From NCBI GenBank assembly GCA_007693855.1, contig RECU01000038.1, positions 1 to 64,000 on the forward strand: a DNA stretch of 64,000 nucleotides, given 5' to 3'. The position numbers were made by a program, and so were the translations under genes. The stretch comes from Gammaproteobacteria bacterium. GTDB lineage: Bacteria; Pseudomonadota; Gammaproteobacteria; Steroidobacterales; PWYM01. Positions 1 to 10,878 of the stretch are shown here, piece after piece. Positions within the stretch are counted from its first letter, which is position 1. Every line of letters starts with the position of its first letter. The notes under the pieces are model-generated. The model saw only the letters and a program-made list of their open reading frames with translations, was not told the origin of the DNA and ran no database searches.

Positions 1-2
1 TG

Positions 3-371
3 GCGCAGCTGTCACTGCAGGCCCAGGCCTGGTTCCACGTCACCCGCCCGGGCGGCTCGTTCGTGGCCCACAACCACCCGATGGCCTCGTGGTCGGCGGT
101 GTACTGCGTGCGCGCGGGCGAACCCTCGGCGGTCCGCCGCGACAGCGGCATGCTGCGCTTTCTCGACCAGCGTCCGGGGGCGAACATGTATCTGGATGCC
201 GGCAATGCGCGGCTGCGCCAGCCGTACAGCTTCGGGCATTTCGCCCTGCGCCTGCAGGCCGGACAACTGGTGATCTTCCCGGCCTACCTGATGCACGAAG
301 TCGCCACCTTCGTCGGCGAGGACCTGCGCATCACGGTCGCGGCGAACTGCTGGTTTCCGCGCCCCGGCTAG
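3..371 (+). CDS. Putative 2OG-Fe(II) oxygenase (TIGR02466-like), 5'-truncated by window edge
   Basis: Open frame from the window edge: AQLSLQAQAWFHVTRPGGSFVAHNHPMASWSAVYCV...GQLVIFPAYLMHEV; HxH...H-type pattern. Confidence 0.75.
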   Translation, partial: AQLSLQAQAWFHVTRPGGSFVAHNHPMASWSAVYCVRAGEPSAVRRDSGMLRFLDQRPGANMYLDAGNARLRQPYSFGHFALRLQAGQLVIFPAYLMHEVATFVGEDLRITVAANCWFPRPG

Positions 372-378
372 ATACCGA

Positions 379-1581
379 TCAGGCGTCGACGCGCTCGAGC
401 ACGATCGCCGAACCGATCCCGGACGCCGCTGCTGCCACCACCAGACCGGTGCGCGCCTCGCGCGCGTCCATTGCATCCAGCAGCGTCGACAGCAGGATCG
501 CACCACTGGCCCCCAGCGGATGGCCCTTGGCGACATGGCCACCGAGGACGTTGACCCGGGCCGGGTCGACGTCGCAGTCACGCAGAAACAGCGCGGGCAC
601 GACGGCGAAGGCTTCCATGTATTCGATGACGTCGATCTCACCCAGTGTGAGGCCGGCGGCCGCCAGCACGCGTTCCATCGCTGTCCGCCCTGCTGTCAGG
701 CCCAGCACCGGATCGCCGCCCGCCTCGGCATGGGCGCGCACCCTGAAGGCCGGCCGCAGACCGGCGCGGCGACCCGCCTCCGCCGATCCGAGCAGCGCAA
801 GCCCCGCGCCGTCAGCCATCCCCGGGCAATGCACCACGGCGTGGCGCGCGGCCAGGGCCTCCAGGCCCAGCGCCGATTTGAGCACCGGTGCATAGGCCTT
901 GATCAGCCCGCCGAAGGCCGGCTCGAAGCCGGCCAGCGCCTCGGCACTCAGGCCATCGCGCACGTATTCGTCGCGCGCGAGCACCACCGTGCCCTCGGCC
1001 CCGGTCACCGGGATGCGGCGGCCCTGATGGCCTTCGGTCTCGGCACTCACCGCACGGGCATGCGAGGCCAGCGTGATGGCATCGAGTGCTGCGCGGTCGA
1101 GGCCCTCGCGGTCGGCCAGCAGGTCGGCCGACAGCGCCGGTGGCAGGTAATGCAGCGACGCGGAGAACGCCGGATCGCTGTAGTAACTCGCCTTGTCGCC
1201 CATGAAGGGCACCTGCGACATGTTTTCCACACCGCCGGCCAGGGCGAGACCGACTGAGCCCGCGGCGATGCGATCCGCGGTGGCGGCCACGGCCGTCAGG
1301 CCCGAGGTGCAGTAGTTGTTCAGCGACCAGGCGCTGGCCTGCTCCGGAAGGTTGGCGTAGAGCTTGCTGACCAGTGCGATATGCCCGCCCTGGGCGCCCA
1401 CCTGGCCGACGCAGCCGAGTGTCAGGTGCTCGACCTCGCAGGCCGCCTCGCCATGGCGCTCGCGCAGGGCACCGACGAGCTGGCGGACCAGCTCGACCGG
1501 CGCGACGTCTGCAAGCGTCCCCGCTTCGCGGGCCTTGCCCCTGGGGGTACGCAGGGCCTCGTAGATATAGACCTCAGTCAT
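379..1581 (-). CDS. Thiolase / acetyl-CoA acetyltransferase family protein
   Basis: 400 aa; NNYCTSGLTAVAATADRI (active Cys), GGVENMSQVPF, GGHVAKGHPLGASGA motifs. Confidence 0.9.
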   Translation of the reverse strand: MTEVYIYEALRTPRGKAREAGTLADVAPVELVRQLVGALRERHGEAACEVEHLTLGCVGQVGAQGGHIALVSKLYANLPEQASAWSLNNYCTSGLTAVAATADRIAAGSVGLALAGGVENMSQVPFMGDKASYYSDPAFSASLHYLPPALSADLLADREGLDRAALDAITLASHARAVSAETEGHQGRRIPVTGAEGTVVLARDEYVRDGLSAEALAGFEPAFGGLIKAYAPVLKSALGLEALAARHAVVHCPGMADGAGLALLGSAEAGRRAGLRPAFRVRAHAEAGGDPVLGLTAGRTAMERVLAAAGLTLGEIDVIEYMEAFAVVPALFLRDCDVDPARVNVLGGHVAKGHPLGASGAILLSTLLDAMDAREARTGLVVAAAASGIGSAIVLERVDA

Positions 1582-1583
1582 GC

Positions 1584-3812
<2,229 letters not shown>

Positions 3813-4144
3813 GGTTCTCTCCCCAACTGCGGTCGCCGACAAGCGCCGCGACGGATGTGTGACCTGTCACCGGGAGCGGCCCGGATCCGTAAAACATGGC
3901 GGGAGGGCCTGGCGCCACAGCGACGCGGCAGGCTTGCACGGCAACAGGCATCCAGGCCCGTGCGGCGCAGTGGACTCTCCCCCAAGGCGACTGCAGGCGT
4001 GACCTGCTGCACCTCGTTCGTTGCATCGACGCGCCGCGACAGCCCCGGCTAGTCTCGTTATGCAATGAACGGCTGAAGTATGGAATCGCGCTCACTGGGC
4101 TGTCAAGACGCGCTGCCGCATGGCCACCTGGCACCCAACCGGCC

Positions 4145-5098
4145 TCAGCGCTGTTGCGAGCGCGCCACGCTGGGCGCCGCAGCAACAGGAGCGATGTTGT
4201 GACTGTCGAGCAAGCCGCCGCAGGCGCTGCACACCACCTGCGGGCGCAGCACCGCGCCGCAGGATCGGTGACTCAGAATCACCGGCACGCCCGCTGCAGG
4301 CGCATACCAGCGATCGCCCCACTGCATCAGCGCCAGCAGAATCGGATAGAACGCCCTGCCCTTGTCGGTCAGCCGGTAGTGGAGGCGTTGCGGGCGCGCC
4401 TGGTAGACCTCGGTGCGGAAGATGCCGAGTTCGACCAGGCGCCGCAGCCGGTCGGCCAGGATGTTCGGCGCCAGCTCGAGCGCCTCGCGCATGTCCTCGA
4501 AGCGCCGCAGCCCGAAAAACGCGGTCGCCGCGACCTGCGGCGTCCAGCGATCTCCCAGCATTTCGAGCAGTTCGTGGGAGACGAGGGTGCGGGTGGCCGG
4601 CTGGCCTTCGACGGTGCTGCGCCGCCGGCGAGGCGCACGCGAGGCGATCTCCCGGGCACCCGGGCCCAGCGCATAGTCGACCTCGCGCGGATCCACTTCG
4701 CCAGCACAGTGGGCGCAGCTCATGCGCGGCGTGGTGAGCTTGCCGCAGTCGAGATGCCGCAGCTGCACCAGCGCCTGCCCTGTGGGCGGCGCCCAGCGCT
4801 GCTGCCAGGCCAGCGACATCATCGCCGCAGGGTAAAGATCGCGCCCCTTGACACTCAGCCGATACTCGTAGCGGCGCGGGCGGTCACTGTAGGCTTCGCG
4901 TACCAGCACCTCGTGGTCCAGCAGGTGCTTCAGCCGGTTGGTCAGCGTGCTGCGGGCCAGCTCCAGCCGGGCCTGGAAGTCATCGAAGCGGCGGACCCCG
5001 AACCAGGCCTGCTGCAGGATCATGATCAGCCAGCGATCGCCGATCACGTCGAGAGCCCGGTTGACCGAGCTTGCCCTGATGTAGGCACTGTCGAACAT
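4145..5098 (-). CDS. Tandem HxlR-family winged-helix transcriptional regulator (two fused HxlR domains)
   Basis: Two repeats: DVIGDRWLIMILQQAWFGVRRFDDF... and EMLGDRWTPQVAATAFFGLRRFEDM..., each followed by C-x9-C-x2-C. Start chosen at MFDSAYIRAS. Confidence 0.88.
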   Translation of the reverse strand: MFDSAYIRASSVNRALDVIGDRWLIMILQQAWFGVRRFDDFQARLELARSTLTNRLKHLLDHEVLVREAYSDRPRRYEYRLSVKGRDLYPAAMMSLAWQQRWAPPTGQALVQLRHLDCGKLTTPRMSCAHCAGEVDPREVDYALGPGAREIASRAPRRRRSTVEGQPATRTLVSHELLEMLGDRWTPQVAATAFFGLRRFEDMREALELAPNILADRLRRLVELGIFRTEVYQARPQRLHYRLTDKGRAFYPILLALMQWGDRWYAPAAGVPVILSHRSCGAVLRPQVVCSACGGLLDSHNIAPVAAAPSVARSQQR

Positions 5099-5209
5099 GC
5101 GGTCCCCTGATGTCACCACGTCGTCTCTCGCTTCACAGCCAAACTTGCAAACCCCGGGGCGCATTGCTAGCTTCCAGTCTCTTTACGAAAGTGACACGTC
5201 AGGGAACCT

Positions 5210-6154
5210 ATGTCCACTCCAGCCGAACACCTGAAACAGCGCCTGCGCCTGCCCGCCATTGCGGCGCCCATGTTCCTGATCTCCGGGCCCGAGCTGGTGA
5301 TCGCCGCCTGCCGCGCCGGGATCATCGGGTGTTTTCCGGCACCCAACGCACGCACGCCAGAGATCCTCGAGGCGTGGCTCGCGCGCATTGCCGGCGAGAT
5401 TGGCGCGGACGACGCCCCCTGGGCCGCCAACCTGGTCATGCACAAATCTTACGCGCGGCGGGACCAGGACCTGGAACTCGTGGTGCGCCATCGCGCGCCC
5501 GTGGTGATTACCGCGCTGGGCAGCCCGCGCGATGCAGTCGAGGCCGTCCACAGCTACGGCGGGCTGGTCTTTGCCGATGTCAACAGCATCGATTTCGCCG
5601 CCAAGGCGGCCGAGACCGGCGTCGACGGCCTGGTGCTGGTGGCCGCCGGCGCGGGGGGGCATACCGGCCAGGTCACCGGCTTTGCCTTCGTCGAGGCGGT
5701 GCGCGAGTTCTGGGACGGCATCATCGTGCTCGGCGGGGGCATCAGCACCGGGCGTGGCGTGCGCGCCGCCGAGGTGCTGGGCGCCGACCTCGCCTACCTG
5801 GGCACCCGCTTCATCGCCACGCGCGAGAGCATGGCCAGCGACGACTACCGCCAGATGCTGGTCGACTGCACCGCCCGCGACATCGTCTGCTCGGCGGCGA
5901 TCTCCGGGGTGCCGGCGAACTGGCTGCGCCCGAGCCTCGAGCGGGCGGGCTACGATGCCGACGCGCTCGCCACCGCCAAGCCGGTCAACTTCGGCGATCC
6001 ACAGGAAGGCAACAAGGCCTGGAAGAACGTCTGGTCGGCCGGCCAGGGCGTGGGCATGGTGCATGAAGTCATGGGCGTGGCCGAACTTGTCGACCGCCTG
6101 ACAGCCGAATACCACGACGCCAGTGCGCTGCCGGCCAGCGGCCGCGCCGCCTGA
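5210..6154 (+). CDS. Nitronate monooxygenase / 2-nitropropane dioxygenase family
   Basis: LRLPAIAAPMFLISGPELVIAACRAGIIGCFPA...GAGGHTGQVTGFAFV...VLGGGISTGRGVRAAEVLGADLAYLGTRFIAT. Confidence 0.9.
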   Translation: MSTPAEHLKQRLRLPAIAAPMFLISGPELVIAACRAGIIGCFPAPNARTPEILEAWLARIAGEIGADDAPWAANLVMHKSYARRDQDLELVVRHRAPVVITALGSPRDAVEAVHSYGGLVFADVNSIDFAAKAAETGVDGLVLVAAGAGGHTGQVTGFAFVEAVREFWDGIIVLGGGISTGRGVRAAEVLGADLAYLGTRFIATRESMASDDYRQMLVDCTARDIVCSAAISGVPANWLRPSLERAGYDADALATAKPVNFGDPQEGNKAWKNVWSAGQGVGMVHEVMGVAELVDRLTAEYHDASALPASGRAA

Positions 6155-6183
6155 ACGCAAATCCACCAATGGGGGAGAACCAC

Positions 6184-7863
6184 ATGACGCCTTCCAGGGA
6201 AGCACGAATCCAGGAGTTCACCGGCCGCGGCTGGTGGGGCACCGACACACTGGACACACTCTTCCGCGCCGCGGTCGAGCAACATGGCGAGCGCGAAGCA
6301 CTGGTCGATCAGCCCAATCGCAGTGAGCTCTGCGACGGCGAGGCGCTGCGACTGACGTATGCCGAACTCGAGCGCCACGTCTCGGCGTGGACACGGGTGC
6401 TCGCGAAGCGCGGCATCGGCAAGGGCGACATCGTGGTGGCGCAACTGCCGAACATCGCCGAGTTCGTGATTCTGTATCTGGCGATCGCGCGGCAGGGCGC
6501 CGTGATCAGCCCCCTGCCCGTGCAGTACGGGGCCCACGAGCTGCGCATGGCCTCGCGGACGGTCACCGCGCGGGCCTACATCACCGTCACCCGCCTCAAG
6601 GACCAGCCCTACGGCGCGCAGGCCTTTGCCGACGGCGTAGCGCTTGGCGCGAGACTGTTCCTGGGCCGCGACGTGCCCGAGGGCGGCGAGGGTCTGGACG
6701 CCGAACTCGCGGCGGCACTGGCCGAGGGCGGCAGCGCGCCGGCCGCCGAGGTCGATGCAAACGACGTCTACACCATCTGCTGGACCTCCGGCACCACGGG
6801 CACGCCCAAGGGCGTGCCGCGCACCTACAACCAGTGGCTGGCCATCGGCTGGGCGACCTATGATGCCGCCGAGCTGCGCGACGGCGATGTGCTGCTCAAC
6901 CCTTTCCCGTTCGTGAACATGGCGAGCATCGGCGGCTTCCTGTTCAACTGGCTGCGCTGCGGCGCCAAGATGGTGCTGCACCATCCGCTGGACCTGCCCG
7001 TGTTCCTGCAGCAGATCGCCGCGGAGGGCACTACCTTCACCATCGCACCGCCGGCACTGCTGAACATGCTGCTCAAGCAGGAAGTGCTTGCCAAGATCGA
7101 TCTCTCCCGGCTGCGCGCGATCGGCTCAGGCTCCGCACCGCTGTCACCCTGGATGGTCAAGGGCTTCGCGGAACAGCACAACGTCCACATCATCAATCTC
7201 TTCGGTTCCAATGAAGGCATCTCGCTGGTCAGCGGGCCGCGCGAGATCCCTGATCCGGAGGCGCGAGCCGTGCTGTTCCCGCGCTTTGGCGTCGCGGGCA
7301 TCGAGTGGGACAACCGCGTGGCGGCGATGGTGCAGACCCGCCTCGTCGATCCGGACAGCGGCGAGATCATTACCGCGCCCGGACAGGTGGGTGAACTGCA
7401 GATTGCCGGCGCCACCATTTTCGACGGTTACCTCGGCGATGCCGCCGGCAGCACCACCTTCACCGATGACGGTTACTTCCACACCGGCGACCTGTTCGAG
7501 ATCGCCGATGACGAAGACCCGCCGCGCCACTATCGTTTCGTCGGGCGACGCAAGGAAATCATCCTGCGTGGCGGCTACAACATCTCGCCGGACGAACTCG
7601 ACAGCCTGCTCGCCGCCCATCCCAAGCTCACCGAGGCGGCCACGGTCGGCTATCCCGACGACACGCTTGGCGAGCGGGTCTGCGTGTTCGCGGTGCCGAA
7701 GGCGGGCGAGACGGTCACCCTCGAGGACATCACCGGCTTTCTCGCCGCCCAGGGCCTGGCGAAGTTCAAGCTGCCCGAGCGCCTGGAAATCACCGACGTG
7801 CTGCCGCGCAACGCGCTCGGCAAGGTCGTGCGTGGCGAGTTGCGGGCGCAACTGGACGGTTGA
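6184..7863 (+). CDS. AMP-dependent synthetase/ligase (class I adenylate-forming, DHB-AMP ligase-like)
   Basis: WTSGTTGTPKGVPRTYNQW, YFHTGDLFEI, GRRKEIILRGGYNISPDELD, NALGKVVRGEL. Confidence 0.9.
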   Translation: MTPSREARIQEFTGRGWWGTDTLDTLFRAAVEQHGEREALVDQPNRSELCDGEALRLTYAELERHVSAWTRVLAKRGIGKGDIVVAQLPNIAEFVILYLAIARQGAVISPLPVQYGAHELRMASRTVTARAYITVTRLKDQPYGAQAFADGVALGARLFLGRDVPEGGEGLDAELAAALAEGGSAPAAEVDANDVYTICWTSGTTGTPKGVPRTYNQWLAIGWATYDAAELRDGDVLLNPFPFVNMASIGGFLFNWLRCGAKMVLHHPLDLPVFLQQIAAEGTTFTIAPPALLNMLLKQEVLAKIDLSRLRAIGSGSAPLSPWMVKGFAEQHNVHIINLFGSNEGISLVSGPREIPDPEARAVLFPRFGVAGIEWDNRVAAMVQTRLVDPDSGEIITAPGQVGELQIAGATIFDGYLGDAAGSTTFTDDGYFHTGDLFEIADDEDPPRHYRFVGRRKEIILRGGYNISPDELDSLLAAHPKLTEAATVGYPDDTLGERVCVFAVPKAGETVTLEDITGFLAAQGLAKFKLPERLEITDVLPRNALGKVVRGELRAQLDG

Positions 7864-7865
7864 GC

Positions 7866-8300
7866 ATGCGCGCCGACCAGCTGATCGGTGCCTGGGACCT
7901 GGTGGACTGGCGGATCGACTACGACGATGGTCGACCGCCAACCCACCCCTTCGGCCAAGACGCCAGCGGCCAGATCAGCTACACCGCAGACGCGCGGATG
8001 AGCGCGGTGATCCAGCGGGCGGGGCGCCGGCCGCTCAGCACCGCCTCACCGCGTCAGGCGCCGGCCGAGGAATGCCGCGAGGCCTATACCAGTTTCTTCT
8101 GTTATGCAGGCCACTGGACGCTCGAGGGCGATACGCTGATCCATCACCTGACGCTGGCCTTGAATCCCGCGATGCTCGGCACCGAACAGCGCCGGCGCGC
8201 GCAACTGCAGGACAATGTGCTGGAGCTCTCCGCTGCCGAACCCCTCGGCGGCGGCCGCACGCGCACCCACCGGCTGCGCTGGCGCCGCGCCGGCAGCTGA
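7866..8300 (+). CDS. Lipocalin-like domain protein
   Basis: MRADQLIGAWDLVDWRIDYDDGR...GQISYTADARMSAVIQ...; start nearly abuts stop of upstream ligase. Confidence 0.72.
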   Translation: MRADQLIGAWDLVDWRIDYDDGRPPTHPFGQDASGQISYTADARMSAVIQRAGRRPLSTASPRQAPAEECREAYTSFFCYAGHWTLEGDTLIHHLTLALNPAMLGTEQRRRAQLQDNVLELSAAEPLGGGRTRTHRLRWRRAGS

Positions 8301-8351
8301 CGCCGACGCACAGCGCGGCCACATCCAACCCGTTGCAAGGGACCCCGAACC

Positions 8352-10052
8352 ATGAGCACCGATCACTTCGATACCCACCGCAAGCGCCTTGAAGACGCAC
8401 AGGCCGCGCTGGCCACGCGCAGCGCCCACACGGCGTTTCGTGAATCCCCCAGCACCCGGGTGCATGGTGAGGAAGCACCACGCGCCGGCAAAGCTGCCTT
8501 CGAGGCCCGGCTGGGGCAGCGCTTCGCGATCGATCAACCCGGCACCATCGACTGGATCGGCGAGGAAATCTCGCCCTATACCGGGGAGGCCCTGGGCATC
8601 AGCTACCCGCGCTGTGACGTCGATACGCTGTTCGGTGCGGCCCGCGCGGCCATGCCGGCCTGGCGTGACGCCGGCCCGCGCGCGCGGGTGGGCCTGTGCC
8701 TGGAGATGCTGGCGCAGCTGGCGGACCGGGCGTTCGAGAATGCCCATGCCGTGATGCACACGGCCGGACAGAGCTACGCCATGGCCTATGCGGGCTCCGG
8801 GCCGAACGCGCTCGACCGCGGGCTCGAGGCCCTGGCGCTCGCCTGGCAGGCGCAGCAGCAGGTGCCCGGCGAGGCCCGCTGGCAGAAGCGCTTCGGCAAG
8901 GATGAGGTGGTGCTGGAAAAACGCTACCGGATCATGCCGCTGGGCCCTGCCGTGGTGTTCTGCTGCGCCACCTTCCCGACCTGGAACGCCCATCCCGCGA
9001 TCTTTGCCAACCTCGCCACCGGCAATCCCGTGCTGGTCAAGCCACATCCCGGCTGTGTGCTGCCGATGGCGATCACGGTCGAGACGCTGCGAAAAGTCCT
9101 TGCAGACAATGGCCACGACCCGAACCTCGTACAGCTGTGCGTCGACTCCACCACCGCGCCACTGGGCAAGGTGCTGGTCGAGCATCCCCAAGCGGCCATC
9201 ATCGACTTCACCGGCAGTGCGCGGTTCGGCAGCTGGGTCGAGGCGCATGCCGGGGGGCGGCCCTGCTACACCGAAACCTCGGGCGTGAACTCGGTGGTCA
9301 TCGAGTCCTGCGATTCGCTGCCGGCCATGGCGGCGGCCATCGCCGGCTCCGTCTGCCTGTTCTCCTCGCAGATGTGCACCAGCCCGCAGAACATCTACGT
9401 GCCTGCCGGTGGCATCGACAGCGCCGCCGGACACCATTCGGCCGACGAGGTGCGCGCCGCCATCGTCGCCGCCATCGACGCGATCGCCGAGGCCCCGGCG
9501 CGGGCGGCCAGCGTGATGGGCACGATCCAGTCCCGCGACACCCTGCGGCTCATCGAGCACTGGCAGCAGCGCGGCGCCGAGGCGGGCACGGTGCTCAGGC
9601 GCTCGGCGGCCTACCTGCATCCGGAGCATCCGCAGGCCTGGACGGCGACGCCGCTGGTCATCGGCCTGGGCATCGATCGCCACGAACTGTATTCCGATGA
9701 GGTGTTCGGGCCGATCGCCTTCATCATCGAGGCAGCCGACGCCGACCAGGCACTCGCCCAGGCCACGCGTGACGCCCGCGAGCACGGTGCCATCACGGCG
9801 TTTGCCTACTCGGCCAACGAGGCCTGGCTGGAACGCGCGGAGGCCGCGTTCGCCGAAGCCGGCGCCGCACTGACCGAGAACCTCACCGGCGCCATGCCCC
9901 TGAACTTCGCGGCCGCCTACAGCGACCTGCACGTCAGCGGCTTGAACCCGGCAGGCAATGCCAGTCTCGCCGACTGGTCGTTCGTCGCCGGGCGCTTCCG
10001 CATTGCCCAGGCCAGGCGGCCGGTATCGGCCCGCGCGCAAGCCGCGGGCTGA
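8352..10052 (+). CDS. paaN: PaaN-like aldehyde dehydrogenase family protein (phenylacetate degradation PaaN type)
   Basis: 566 aa; GPAVVFCCATFPTWNAHPAIFANLATGNPVLVKPHP...FTGSARFGSWVE...CLFSSQMCTSPQNIYV. Confidence 0.7.
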   Translation: MSTDHFDTHRKRLEDAQAALATRSAHTAFRESPSTRVHGEEAPRAGKAAFEARLGQRFAIDQPGTIDWIGEEISPYTGEALGISYPRCDVDTLFGAARAAMPAWRDAGPRARVGLCLEMLAQLADRAFENAHAVMHTAGQSYAMAYAGSGPNALDRGLEALALAWQAQQQVPGEARWQKRFGKDEVVLEKRYRIMPLGPAVVFCCATFPTWNAHPAIFANLATGNPVLVKPHPGCVLPMAITVETLRKVLADNGHDPNLVQLCVDSTTAPLGKVLVEHPQAAIIDFTGSARFGSWVEAHAGGRPCYTETSGVNSVVIESCDSLPAMAAAIAGSVCLFSSQMCTSPQNIYVPAGGIDSAAGHHSADEVRAAIVAAIDAIAEAPARAASVMGTIQSRDTLRLIEHWQQRGAEAGTVLRRSAAYLHPEHPQAWTATPLVIGLGIDRHELYSDEVFGPIAFIIEAADADQALAQATRDAREHGAITAFAYSANEAWLERAEAAFAEAGAALTENLTGAMPLNFAAAYSDLHVSGLNPAGNASLADWSFVAGRFRIAQARRPVSARAQAAG

Positions 10053-10064
10053 CCCCTGCAGCCC

Positions 10065-10092
10065 TTGCTTTGTGCAGCGCCGGGCGTATGAT
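10065..10092 (+). promoter_or_regulatory. Candidate sigma70 promoter for the C39 / ATP-grasp / GCS2 operon
   Basis: TTGCTT-16 nt-TATGAT, 42 nt upstream of the ATG at 10134. Confidence 0.5.
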
Positions 10093-10133
10093 CCGCGCAC
10101 GCGCGCTGTTGCCGTATTGCCGGTGGCACCCTC

Positions 10134-10865
10134 ATGACCCGCCCTCCGCTGGACGTCGAGCTGCAGGTCCCCCTGCTCGCCCAGCCTGACGATTCGACCT
10201 GCGGTCCGACCTGCCTGCATGGCCTGTACGGCTATCACGGCGAAGACATCCCCCTGGAGCAGGTGCTGGCGGAGACGCGGCGCCTCGACACCGGTGGCAC
10301 GCTGGACGTGTTCCTCGCCAACCACGCCCTGCGTCGCGGCTACGAGGCGACCATCTACACCTACAATCTGCGGGTCTTCGATCCGACCTGGTTTGGCATC
10401 GGTGACGGCCACGTCGCCAGGCGGCTGCTCGCCCAGGCCGAGGTCAAGAAAGACCGCAAGCTCGCCACGGCAACCCGCGGCTACCTGGAATTTCTCGCCC
10501 TCGGTGGCGAACTGCGCTTTGAAGACCTGACGGCCAAGCTGCTGCGACGCCTGCTGCGCCAACGCCTGCCCGTGCTCACCGGGCTGTCATCGACCTACCT
10601 GTACCGCGAGGCCCGCGAGTTCGGCCCGAACGACGATCCCGACGACCTCCGCGGCGAACCCGCCGGGCACTTCGTGCTGCTGGTCGGGTATCGCAGCGAG
10701 CAGCGCAGTGTGCTGGTTGCCGATCCGATGCACCCGAATCCGCTGTCGCCCGCCCACCGCTACGAGGTCGGCATCGAGCGGCTGATCTGCAGCATTCTCC
10801 TGGGCATCCTCACCTACGATGCCAACCTTCTGGTGATCCGTCCCCCACCCCATCCCCGCCACTGA
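10134..10865 (+). CDS. C39-like papain-fold cysteine peptidase
   Basis: QPDDSTCGPTCLHGLYGYHG (Cys), GHFVLLVGY (His), VADP (Asp) catalytic pattern. Confidence 0.8.
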   Translation: MTRPPLDVELQVPLLAQPDDSTCGPTCLHGLYGYHGEDIPLEQVLAETRRLDTGGTLDVFLANHALRRGYEATIYTYNLRVFDPTWFGIGDGHVARRLLAQAEVKKDRKLATATRGYLEFLALGGELRFEDLTAKLLRRLLRQRLPVLTGLSSTYLYREAREFGPNDDPDDLRGEPAGHFVLLVGYRSEQRSVLVADPMHPNPLSPAHRYEVGIERLICSILLGILTYDANLLVIRPPPHPRH

Positions 10866-10878
10866 CCGGCAGACCCCC

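Noticed and set aside
3859-3870. GTGAC-CT-GTCAC palindrome upstream of the first TonB receptor
   Set aside because: Short arms and I found no second matching site; insufficient for an operator call
8046-10562. 838-aa minus-strand ORF
   Set aside because: Antisense to the confident PaaN-like CDS; low-complexity R/G/A/H composition typical of GC-rich shadow frames
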